From an uncultured Angelakisella sp. (lineage in GTDB: Bacteria; Bacillota; Clostridia; Oscillospirales; Ruminococcaceae): 17,359 nt of DNA. Below, piece by piece: positions 1-6,553 of the stretch. The stretch covers positions 1-17,359 of the forward strand of contig CAKSYU010000035.1 of NCBI GenBank assembly GCA_934524965.1. The letters are read 5' to 3'. A program made the translations under genes and the position numbers. The notes below the pieces were generated by a model, which had not been told where the DNA came from, made no database searches, and worked only from the letters and a program-made list of their open reading frames with translations. Numbering within the stretch: the stretch's first letter is position 1; every line of letters begins with the position of its first letter.

Positions 1-39
1 TCTTTTCATCACCCTATTCTATTGTACCATATCTACGAG

Positions 40-103
40 AAAAAACCCAGCTCCCACTGGACTTTTTCGACAAGCTGGGGCGGTGTCCGAAAAGGACACC
101 GCC
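40..103 (-). terminator. Tandem hairpin terminator of the XRE gene
   Basis: Read on the minus strand, just after the stop codon of the XRE regulator, there is a perfect 10-bp stem (GGCGGTGTCC / GGACACCGCC, plus coordinates 79-88 and 94-103, 5-nt loop). It is followed by a second stem, CCCAGCT / AGCTGGG (73-79 and 46-52), which runs straight into a T-tract. The first hairpin has no T-run of its own in this direction, so the second one probably does the terminating. The two stems share the base at 79, so they may be alternative folds. Confidence 0.6.
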
Positions 104-109
104 AAGTAT

Positions 110-619
110 TTATTTGTTCGTCTTTTCTTTATAGGCTTCGGCATCAATGACGCCATCGGCGAGCATTCGCTCCGCCCACAGCTGCATCGCCTCCACAGTG
201 ATGGAGATGCGCTCCAGCTCCTGCTGAATATAGATGAAATCATCGATCTCATCGGTGTCTATTTTTCCGTCTGCGGTAATCTCGATGAGTCGCTCCTTCT
301 TTTTATTGACAGAATTGAGCGACGCCAGCATTTCCAGAACGATGGAGGAAAGCTCCTTGATCTTGACCTCCGGTACATACTGCTGCCCGATGGGGCACTG
401 GTTGGAGCAGTAGTAATTGCACAGCGAGGGGCGCTTGTACTTTTCCGCCATCGTGATGACTTCATCGGGGCGGGGGAGGGACTTGCCGCTTTCGATCTTC
501 TCGATGCGCTCCGGCATGATGGTCTCAAGAAGCTCGCTGGCTTTTTCGCGGGACAGCCCCAGCTCCTCACGGATCAGCTGGTATTTATTCTTGTTTTCTC
601 TGGTCGAGGCTCTGCCCAT
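110..619 (-). CDS. XRE-type helix-turn-helix regulator with a three-cysteine motif
   Basis: A 169-residue cytoplasmic DNA-binding regulator. Residues about 12-60 form a helix-turn-helix of the XRE/Cro kind (YQLIREELGLSREKASELL, then ERIEKIESGKSLPRPDEV, the usual 'acts on this signature' region). Directly after it comes C67-x3-C71-x3-C75 within LCNYYCSNQCPIG, a cysteine set that could bind a metal or an Fe-S cluster. The C-terminal half (about 85-160) is predicted helical and may dimerise. The start is well fixed: AAGGAGG lies 8 bases upstream of the ATG at 619. It has its own promoter (652-680) and a 9-bp inverted repeat across the -10 region that could be its operator. It lies downstream of the lipoprotein gene on the same strand but separated by 100 bases, so it is probably a separate unit. 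Its target genes are unknown. Confidence 0.85.
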   Translation of the reverse strand: MGRASTRENKNKYQLIREELGLSREKASELLETIMPERIEKIESGKSLPRPDEVITMAEKYKRPSLCNYYCSNQCPIGQQYVPEVKIKELSSIVLEMLASLNSVNKKKERLIEITADGKIDTDEIDDFIYIQQELERISITVEAMQLWAERMLADGVIDAEAYKEKTNK

Positions 620-632
620 GGAAGCGCCCTCC

Positions 633-664
633 TTTGCGGTACTGTGTCTGCATCATACCGCAAA
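633..664. promoter_or_regulatory. Candidate XRE operator: 9-bp inverted repeat
   Basis: TTTGCGGTA at 633-641 and TACCGCAAA at 656-664 are perfect inverted copies separated by 14 bases, so the half-site centres are 23 bp apart, about two helical turns. The 656-664 arm overlaps the -10 hexamer (652-657) of the XRE promoter and the 633-641 arm overlaps its Shine-Dalgarno sequence. A dimeric repressor bound here would block transcription. The role as an autoregulatory site is inferred from position. Confidence 0.5.
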
Positions 665-680
665 AATGGTTGGATTGCAA
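652..680 (-). promoter_or_regulatory. Sigma-A promoter of the XRE gene
   Basis: On the minus strand, TTGCAA (675-680) and TATGAT (652-657) are separated by exactly 17 bases, close to the sigma-A consensus. Transcription would begin near 645, giving a leader of about 25 bases that contains the AAGGAGG ribosome site. Confidence 0.65.
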
Positions 681-719
681 GAAGGGCTTTCTGATCACCG
701 CCATTCTGACAGGGGGCTC

Positions 720-2444
720 TCACCCCAACCCCGCAAAATAGCTGCGCAGCGCGTCCATGCCGCAGATGCCGGTATCTTGCAGATCGCCATTTTCCATGAT
801 CTCCGAGTTATACCCGCAGATGGCAACGGTGTACTGTCGCTCACGCTCCAGCCTGACGCCCTCAACCACCGCCAATACATACGAAAAAGGCTTGCCGTCC
901 CCATAAAGGTCAACGCCCTCCCTGGCAAGCTGCCGGATCTCCTGCCCCGTTAGGGTGACGGTCTTTATCGTGTTCACCCAGCCCAGCGGGTTGATGGTAC
1001 TGATGATTACATCATCGACAGGACCCTTGAACAGCCGCCCGTTTACCCCGTCTCTGTTTTCCTTTCCGTCATGGTAGCCGCCCAGAGAGATCAGCGCGCA
1101 GTCGGCATTTACCGCCTCGGCAAAGGCGTTCCCCACCAGGTGCGCGGTCTCCTCCTGCGTCATATCTTCGGGAAGGGTCGCATAGGCTCCCGTTTCGTTT
1201 TGCAGGGAGCTTTGCAGCGCGCGTTCCATGGCGGCAATGGTATTTCGCCCCGTTGATCTTCCCGCGTACCACTGCAGACATTCCTCCCCCACGGGGACGA
1301 TCAGCTCCTCCCAGCCCCGATAGGTGAGCGGAGCGCTGAAGCCGGCGTTCAGCTGCTCCATGATATTCTTATATTCCTCGTCCGGCAGGGCATCGCTGTC
1401 CGCCAGCGGCAGCAGCTGGGTGCTGTCCGCGGAAAGGAGCCGCTGCCCCTTTTCCGTGGAAATAAAGCCCATAAACTTCAGGGCATCCGCCAGCTTCTGC
1501 TTGTTGCGGGGCAGCTCCAACTCGGCACTCAGCCCGAAGTAGCAGGCGGTGCTGGTGATGTAGCGGTTGTTGGAGCCGTCCATACTCAGCCACGACATCA
1601 GCCCGTAGCGGTCGCCGGTCCCGTCCTCATTCTGCGAATAGCGGAACCCGCCGCTGTGGACGAAAAATACCGTGTTCCCCTCGGCAAAGTGCTCGGCAGC
1701 CTGCTTTTCCGGCTTGCTGCCCCAGCTGCCGTCGATCAGTCCCAGGTCGATCCATTTCTGCACATAGGCAATGGTGTCCGCCCATGCGTCATCGGCAGGC
1801 ACCCTGCCCGCCAGAAATCCGTCCACCCAGTCCAGCCCCTCCGGTGTGCGGAGAAACACGGTATCTCCCAGATTAAAGAGGTACTGAAAGGCGCTCCCGA
1901 TATACTCCAGGCTGGTCGTGGCGACCTCCAGCCCCGCCGCCCGTATCTTCGGCACCAGTGCCTCCATCTCGTAAAAGCTCGTCGGTACCTCCCAGCCGTA
2001 CTTTTCCAGCAGGGTCTTGTTATAGTAAATGCCCAGCACCGAAAAATTGCACGGCAGCATATAGATAGAACCGTCGACGCTGCACTCGTTCAGGCGGGAG
2101 ACGGCGTAGCGGGCGCTGAAATCATATCCGGAAAGATCGATCAGATATTCCTTTTGCAGCACGGCGTCCGGCAGGATCTTTGTGGTGTAGATATCCGGGA
2201 TCTGCCCCGCCTCCAGCAGCCGCTGGAGATAGGCGGTCACATTGTACCCGTTATAGCTGATAAACTCCAGATTGATCTCCGGATACTCCTCTTTCAGCGC
2301 CTGTTCCAGCGCGGTATAGTCGCGGCAGCCGGTCATAATGGTAAGCGGCTCGTGTACCGGCTTTGGGATACCGGCGCAGCCGCACAGCGGCAGGCACACC
2401 ATAACAACAGCGGCGATCAGTGCAAGTATTTTTCGGGCTTCCAC
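720..2444 (-). CDS. Solute-binding lipoprotein with a 5'-nucleotidase C-terminal-like domain
   Basis: A 574-residue exported lipoprotein. The N-terminus has a basic start, a hydrophobic stretch (residues 6-20) and a lipobox ending at C23 (LCGC), so it should be tethered to the outer face of the membrane. Residues about 32-415 resemble family 1 extracellular solute-binding proteins of ABC transporters: YPEINLEFI, IPDIYTT, GIYYNKTLLEKYGW, and a late ALKFMGFISTEKGQ helix. Residues about 430-555 instead resemble the C-terminal, substrate-contacting domain of 5'-nucleotidases: AHLVGNAFAEAVNADCALISLGG, then GPVDDVIISTINPL, VTLTGQEIRQLAREGV and RQYTVAICGYNSE. The metallophosphatase domain that performs catalysis in that family is absent. 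The start is GTG (2442-2444) after a GGGGGCGG stretch, 20 bases behind the kinase stop. With no permease nearby and a sensor kinase just upstream, a ligand-sensing role is inferred. Confidence 0.75.
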   Translation of the reverse strand: MEARKILALIAAVVMVCLPLCGCAGIPKPVHEPLTIMTGCRDYTALEQALKEEYPEINLEFISYNGYNVTAYLQRLLEAGQIPDIYTTKILPDAVLQKEYLIDLSGYDFSARYAVSRLNECSVDGSIYMLPCNFSVLGIYYNKTLLEKYGWEVPTSFYEMEALVPKIRAAGLEVATTSLEYIGSAFQYLFNLGDTVFLRTPEGLDWVDGFLAGRVPADDAWADTIAYVQKWIDLGLIDGSWGSKPEKQAAEHFAEGNTVFFVHSGGFRYSQNEDGTGDRYGLMSWLSMDGSNNRYITSTACYFGLSAELELPRNKQKLADALKFMGFISTEKGQRLLSADSTQLLPLADSDALPDEEYKNIMEQLNAGFSAPLTYRGWEELIVPVGEECLQWYAGRSTGRNTIAAMERALQSSLQNETGAYATLPEDMTQEETAHLVGNAFAEAVNADCALISLGGYHDGKENRDGVNGRLFKGPVDDVIISTINPLGWVNTIKTVTLTGQEIRQLAREGVDLYGDGKPFSYVLAVVEGVRLERERQYTVAICGYNSEIMENGDLQDTGICGMDALRSYFAGLG

Positions 2445-2464
2445 GAAGCGAACCGCCCCCTTTT

Positions 2465-4657
2465 TTAATCGTTTCTCTTGTATTTCATCAGTGTCGAGAT
2501 TAGCACCTTTCCGTAGATCGGCTTGGAAAGATGCTCGTTCATTCCCGCGTTCAGGGATCTTTGGACGTCTTCATCAAAGGCTTTCGCGGTCATGGCAATG
2601 ATCGGCACCAGCGTGGCGTCGGGGCGGGCAAGCATACGGATCGTCTTTGCCGCCTCCAGCCCGTCCATCACCGGCATCATCACGTCCATCAGGATCACAT
2701 CGATGCTGCCGATACGGGATTTCTTAAAAAGCTCCACAGCCTTTTCACCGTTATCGGCTATCATAACAGCGGCGCCCGCTTTTTCCAGCAGGTGCTCCGC
2801 AATATCGCAGTTCATCTTGTTGTCATCGCACAGCAGCACCGTCATGCCCAGCAGCGGGGTAGGGGGCAGCACCTTCTGCTCCGGCTCCTTCTTTGCCGTC
2901 AGCGCCGTTTCGCTTACCGTAAACGGCAGCTCGATGGTGAACTGGCTCCCCACATTCACCTGGCTGCTGATATCAATGGTGCCGCCCATTTTATCGACCA
3001 GCTTTTTCACGATGGACATACCCAGCCCTGTGCTCTCATACCCCGCGTGGGTGCCGTCGTTCGCTTGAGAAAACGGCTCAAAAATACGCCGCAGGAAGCT
3101 CTCGCTCATACCAATACCGGTATCGGAAATGGTAAAGCGGTAGCTTGCCGTTTTTCCGTCGCAGGCAAGCTCCTCGGCGATAAAGGTCACGCGCCCGCCC
3201 TCCGGCGTGTATTTTACGGAATTGCCCAGCACGTTGATGAGCACCTTGCGCAGGTAGATATCACACCCGAACAGATACGGGTGCTGGAACCCGCTGCACC
3301 GGTAGGTAAAGCGGAGATCGTGCTGCTGCGCAGAGCTGCAAATGATGGAACAACAGGCGTTCAGCACAGTACGGATATCAAAGGTGCTTTCACTGCCCGC
3401 GTCGGGGCTGCCCTCCAGCCGGCTCATATCCAGTACATCGTTGATGAGGGCATTCAGATGATTGGACGCCGTTTTGATATCCGCAATGCAGCCCTTTACC
3501 TCGCCCGTCAGGTCGGGGCTTTCCTCCGCCCGCTCCACCATGCCGATGATCGCGTTCAGCGGCGTGCGCAGGTCGTGGGACATATGGGATAGAAACTCGC
3601 TTTTTGCTGTGCTGGCGTTTCGGGCTTCCTCCGCCGCCATTTTCAGCGCGGCGTTCAGCTCCTTCTGCTGCTGTTCCCGCTGCCGTGTGTTGACGGAAGC
3701 AATAAAGCAGTAGATAACAATAGACGCAATGGCAATGCCGATGACCGATAGAATAACGGCGCTGTCCACCGTGGTCCTCAGCAGGCGTTCCGCGCCGCTG
3801 TTCAGCTTGCTGGTGGGAATAATGATCGCGACCGCCCAGTTCGGCAGCGAGATAGGCGCCATGGAAACAAAGCAGTTTATATTCTCGTGCCGGAACTCAA
3901 AGGTCTCCGCCGGATCGTACTGCAGGCTTTCCTCCAGGCTGTCATAGCTGCCGCCGTGCAGGAACTCCACATTTTTTAATAGCCGCATAATGTTGGCGGC
4001 ATTGCTGAAAACCTCTGTGTTATTCTGCCGGTAGACACACCTGCCGTCGTGCTGGATCAGAAAAATATCCGCCGAGTCATCGTAGCTGGTGCAGGAAAGC
4101 GCCGAGTAGTAGACCTCCGGCGGCAGGATCAGGGCGGTATGGGTGACCTGCGTGCCGTCCTTCAGCACCAAAGGGCTTTCCAGACGGCGCAGGAAGATCA
4201 TATATTCCTGCTTAGAATCAAAGGTGACGGAGGCGATAAGGACCTGTCGGGCGTCTGCCGAATCCCGCAGCAGCTCGATGTTCTTGAACAAGCCGATGGC
4301 GCCGTTGGAAACATAATAGTTCGTCTTCGCGTCGATGACCGCCAAAAAGCAGTCCTGTCCCTCCATGCCGTTCTCCGCATCCGCCAGAAAAGTCGCCAGA
4401 TCCTCACGGTTGTCGATCTGGGAGCAAAGCATATGGCTGAACGCGGCGTCCGATACATTCCACGAATAATCGCAGATGGAGTTGATCGTCTTGGCGATCT
4501 GCTCGGAGATCTCGCCCAGGTTCTCCCGCCGTTCCTGGTATAGCTCGTCCTGCACCGTCCCGAAGACCGTACAGATGATCAGGATAAACGCCCCAAACAG
4601 CAGGACGATAAGCACAAGCCCCAGCGTAAGGGATAGCTTGGTTTTATTCTTCCTCAT
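2465..4657 (-). CDS. Hybrid sensor histidine kinase with receiver domain
   Basis: A 730-residue membrane kinase that should autophosphorylate on a histidine and pass the phosphate to its own receiver. Transmembrane segments at about 9-31 and 299-320 enclose an extracellular region of about 265 residues that looks like a dCache-type sensor. A HisKA domain follows with SHMSHDLRTPLN (phospho-acceptor H361). The ATPase domain shows the N-box N479 and glycine boxes DTGIGM (512-517) and TGLGM (543-547). The C-terminal receiver (about 605-727) has the acidic pair D611/D612, phospho-acceptor D658, T690 and K712. There is no Hpt domain; one is encoded separately at 5850-6197. The ATG lies 3 bases after the stop of the LytTR regulator gene, implying translational coupling. 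The lipoprotein gene follows 20 bases downstream and may encode its extracellular partner. Confidence 0.93.
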   Translation of the reverse strand: MRKNKTKLSLTLGLVLIVLLFGAFILIICTVFGTVQDELYQERRENLGEISEQIAKTINSICDYSWNVSDAAFSHMLCSQIDNREDLATFLADAENGMEGQDCFLAVIDAKTNYYVSNGAIGLFKNIELLRDSADARQVLIASVTFDSKQEYMIFLRRLESPLVLKDGTQVTHTALILPPEVYYSALSCTSYDDSADIFLIQHDGRCVYRQNNTEVFSNAANIMRLLKNVEFLHGGSYDSLEESLQYDPAETFEFRHENINCFVSMAPISLPNWAVAIIIPTSKLNSGAERLLRTTVDSAVILSVIGIAIASIVIYCFIASVNTRQREQQQKELNAALKMAAEEARNASTAKSEFLSHMSHDLRTPLNAIIGMVERAEESPDLTGEVKGCIADIKTASNHLNALINDVLDMSRLEGSPDAGSESTFDIRTVLNACCSIICSSAQQHDLRFTYRCSGFQHPYLFGCDIYLRKVLINVLGNSVKYTPEGGRVTFIAEELACDGKTASYRFTISDTGIGMSESFLRRIFEPFSQANDGTHAGYESTGLGMSIVKKLVDKMGGTIDISSQVNVGSQFTIELPFTVSETALTAKKEPEQKVLPPTPLLGMTVLLCDDNKMNCDIAEHLLEKAGAAVMIADNGEKAVELFKKSRIGSIDVILMDVMMPVMDGLEAAKTIRMLARPDATLVPIIAMTAKAFDEDVQRSLNAGMNEHLSKPIYGKVLISTLMKYKRND

Positions 4658-4660
4658 AGC

Positions 4661-5401
4661 CTACACCACGCTGCGCTTGGAGAGAAACCCGCCCGTTTTG
4701 CACATCTTCTCCTTATATTCCAGCAGCTTTTGCAGGATCATTCGCTTGCTCTTCGCCCGAATAAGTACCTTGTCCCCGTTCTGGAGCAAAAAGCTGTCGT
4801 CGGCTTCGCTGACATAGTTCATATTGACCAGATAGCTCTGGTGGCAGCGCAAAAACCGCGCGTCGTCCAGCTCCGCCTCTATCTCGCCCAGCTTTTTATA
4901 CACATTGTAGGTGCGTCCGTCCACGCGGTGCAGAATGCATTTTGAGTTGCTGCTTTCCACATACATGATCTCGTTGAGCGGGATAAACTTGACCGCGGAT
5001 TTTTGCACCAGCCCATAGCTGCTGCGCTGGTACTCCGGCAAAAGCCGGTCCAGTGTGTGCCGGATATCCTTGATCCGGTACGGCTTCACGATGTATCCGG
5101 AGGCATATACGCTGTAGCTTTCCAGCGCGTAATCGGCGCTGGCGGTGCAGAAGATGATCCTGCCGCCGTAGGAAAGCTCCCGCAGCTTTTTGGCGACCGT
5201 CAGCCCAAAGGAATCCTCCATGAACAGGTCAAGGAAGATGATATCGAATTCCATGCCCTCCGTGATGTCATAGTAGAGTGTCGTCCCACGGTCGTACAGG
5301 GTAAATTCGCAGCCGATCGCGGCTTCGGAAAAGTACTTCTTCAGCAGTCCCTGCAAAAATCCTCTCTCCAGCTCATTGTCATCACATATTGCCAAACGCA
5401 T
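4661..5401 (-). CDS. LytTR-family response regulator
   Basis: A 246-residue cytoplasmic response regulator of the AgrA/LytR type. Residues 1-120 form a receiver: acidic pocket D7/D8, phospho-acceptor D58 (FDIIFLDLF) and K106 in IVKPY. Residues about 132-230 form a LytTR DNA-binding domain, recognised from the FIPLNEIMYVESSNSKCILH start and the RFLRCHQSYLVNMNYV core. Members of this family usually bind paired direct repeats upstream of target promoters. It stands 3 bases upstream of the hybrid kinase gene and 37 bases downstream of the small gene at 5439-5678, so these are probably one transcript. LytTR regulators are normally paired with simple GHKL-type membrane kinases, so pairing with a HisKA hybrid kinase is unusual. 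No convincing pair of LytTR boxes was found in the nearby non-coding DNA. Confidence 0.92.
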   Translation of the reverse strand: MRLAICDDNELERGFLQGLLKKYFSEAAIGCEFTLYDRGTTLYYDITEGMEFDIIFLDLFMEDSFGLTVAKKLRELSYGGRIIFCTASADYALESYSVYASGYIVKPYRIKDIRHTLDRLLPEYQRSSYGLVQKSAVKFIPLNEIMYVESSNSKCILHRVDGRTYNVYKKLGEIEAELDDARFLRCHQSYLVNMNYVSEADDSFLLQNGDKVLIRAKSKRMILQKLLEYKEKMCKTGGFLSKRSVV

Positions 5402-5438
5402 AAAAAACAGGTCCTTTCCGGAATAAATGGGGGCGCCC

Positions 5439-5678
5439 TCAGTGCCGCCTCATGTATAGCTCGTCTTCTATGATATCGCCAAGGTGGACAGGGTCTACCT
5501 CGCCGTCATTCAGCTTATCCCGCAGTGCCTTCAGCCATGTCAGGTCGTTGGATACATCATAAACGCAGCCCTGCACTTCCATCACGCCGTCATACAGGGC
5601 GCAGGCGCATACCCCATACAGTGTATTCCCAATCCGGTCGGACCCCTCGTTCCTGCTGATCACATAATAGCTCACCAT
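5439..5678 (-). CDS. Small uncharacterised protein (possibly DUF6514-like)
   Basis: A 79-residue protein with no signal peptide or membrane segment. The first half looks like a small beta-sheet (SYYVISR, YGVCACALYDGVMEVQGCVYDVS). The second half is helical with WLKALRDKLNDGEVDPVHLGDIIEDEL. The pattern of an early beta-strand pair, a D[IV]S[ND]D segment and a closing helix resembles a small clostridial family that I tentatively recall as DUF6514; this was not checked. The start is supported by AGGAGG 8 bases before the ATG at 5678. It lies just upstream of the LytTR regulator on the same strand, so it may be co-transcribed with the signalling genes. Its function is unknown. Confidence 0.7.
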   Translation of the reverse strand: MVSYYVISRNEGSDRIGNTLYGVCACALYDGVMEVQGCVYDVSNDLTWLKALRDKLNDGEVDPVHLGDIIEDELYMRRH

Positions 5679-5746
5679 GTTCTTCTCCTCCTCTATACTC
5701 TCAAAACTCTATCGAAGCACACCGTTTTTGGCGCCTTACGCTTTTG

Positions 5747-5752
5747 ATTATA
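5747..5752 (-). promoter_or_regulatory. Possible -10 box upstream of the small gene
   Basis: A perfect TATAAT on the minus strand lies about 70 bases upstream of the ATG at 5678. No good -35 hexamer stands 16-18 bases behind it, so this is only a candidate start for a shorter transcript of the signalling cluster. Confidence 0.3.
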
Positions 5753-5849
5753 GCGAAGAAAAGGGAGAAAATGGGTCTGATGTTGATTTCGGCGCGATTT
5801 ACGGGGAAATCGGCAGGGGGGAAGTCCATGGGGAATATAAATTATTTGT

Positions 5850-6197
5850 TCAGCTTTCGCTTACCAGCTCGCGGATCGCGTCGACCGCGCGGTAATATTC
5901 GTCCGTCAGCTGCTGCAGCTGCTCCGGCGCGGGAGAGATCTCTTCCCGCAGCGTCCTGCACAGGACTGCCGCGCAGTCCCCCAGACGCTTCAGACCAAAA
6001 TTATAGCAAAGTCCCTTCAGCGTGTGCGCCGCGTGAAATGCCTTCCGCAGGTCGCCGCTTTTCAGGCTCTGCATCAGTCCGGCATAGGAGGGATCCTTCT
6101 CAAATTCCGGTAAATAAAATTTGACAATGTCGAGATCCTCCAGCCGCTCCAGCACATCGGAAAGATCTCCCCCGACTGCCGCGTAGAACTTCGACAT
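5850..6197 (-). CDS. Free-standing Hpt phosphotransfer protein
   Basis: A 115-residue, mostly helical protein carrying the histidine phosphotransfer signature HAAHTLKGLCYNFG, with H58 as the likely phospho-acceptor and K60/G61 following as in the Hpt consensus AHxLKG. Such proteins accept phosphate from a receiver domain of a hybrid kinase and hand it to a final response regulator. The hybrid kinase downstream lacks an Hpt domain, so this protein is the natural intermediate between D658 of the kinase and D58 of the LytTR regulator; that wiring is inferred. Upstream in-frame starts exist at 6203 and 6227, but GGAAG sits 8 bases before the ATG at 6197 and only 2 before the one at 6203, so 6197 is preferred. 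A 171-base gap without a visible terminator separates it from the next gene. Confidence 0.88.
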   Translation of the reverse strand: MSKFYAAVGGDLSDVLERLEDLDIVKFYLPEFEKDPSYAGLMQSLKSGDLRKAFHAAHTLKGLCYNFGLKRLGDCAAVLCRTLREEISPAPEQLQQLTDEYYRAVDAIRELVSES

Positions 6198-6267
6198 TGC
6201 CATTTCTTCCGTATTTGGTGCGCACACAAAAATTACCCTTTCTATACTTAGAATTATTTATATTTTT

Positions 6268-6296
6268 GTAATAAAGCATTTTTGAACAGAAATCAA
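6268..6296 (-). promoter_or_regulatory. Candidate promoter of the Hpt/signalling cluster
   Basis: On the minus strand, TTGATT (6291-6296) and TATTAC (6268-6273) are spaced by 17 bases inside an AT-rich stretch upstream of the Hpt gene. Both hexamers are partial matches to consensus. Confidence 0.4.
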
Positions 6297-6417
6297 GAAT
6301 TTCCTGTCGAAAAATCACGCATTGTGATGGATAATCCGAATGGAAAATCTTTATATTATTTATAAAATTATTCGCAAACTGTCATAGCCGCTTTATGGCG
6401 CTGTATGCCAAGGTGAT

Positions 6418-6464
6418 GGCGGAAAATTCCGCCCGCCCCAAAATAAAAGAGTGACTTTCCGCCC
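6418..6464. promoter_or_regulatory. Inverted repeat and TTCCGCCC half-sites near the rluB promoter
   Basis: GGCGGAA / TTCCGCC with a 2-base centre is at 6418-6433. A second TTCCGCCC at 6457-6464 lies exactly 30 bp after the first (6427-6434), so on the same face of the helix, and it falls at the -35 end of the rluB promoter. A regulator binding site is inferred only from symmetry and position. Confidence 0.35.
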
Positions 6465-6479
6465 AAAATACGCTATTAT
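6451..6479 (+). promoter_or_regulatory. Promoter of the pseudouridine synthase gene
   Basis: GTGACT (6451-6456) and TATTAT (6474-6479) are separated by 17 bases. An overlapping perfect TATAAT is at 6477-6482 but would need a 20-base spacer. Transcription would start near 6487, about 65 bases before the ATG. Confidence 0.5.
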
Positions 6480-6553
6480 AATAAATTAGGGCGGCACACA
6501 CCGCCAGACCGATTAAAATGACCGCAGAGATGCGGACAGAAGGAGAATGATCT

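Larger units (their letters stand above)
6204..6553. other. AT-rich divergent intergenic region
   Basis: These 350 bases separate the Hpt gene (minus) from the pseudouridine synthase gene (plus) and hold no supported gene. The left two-thirds is strikingly AT-rich. It contains outward promoters for both directions (6268-6296 minus, 6451-6479 plus), a perfect short inverted repeat at 6418-6433 and two copies of TTCCGCCC spaced 30 bp apart (6427 and 6457). Confidence 0.6.

Noticed and set aside
83..694. 203-codon open frame on the plus strand
   Set aside because: It is antisense to the XRE regulator, whose helix-turn-helix, promoter and ribosome site are all convincing; it also begins inside the terminator hairpin.
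1656..3592. Long open frames on the plus strand (1656-2468, 2531-3592)
   Set aside because: They lie opposite the lipoprotein and kinase genes, have histidine/arginine-rich low-quality translations and no family motifs. They are by-products of GC-rich coding on the other strand.
6370..6385. LytTR binding site upstream of the Hpt gene
   Set aside because: One ACAGTT-like element is seen on the minus strand, but the second repeat expected about 21-22 bases away is missing.
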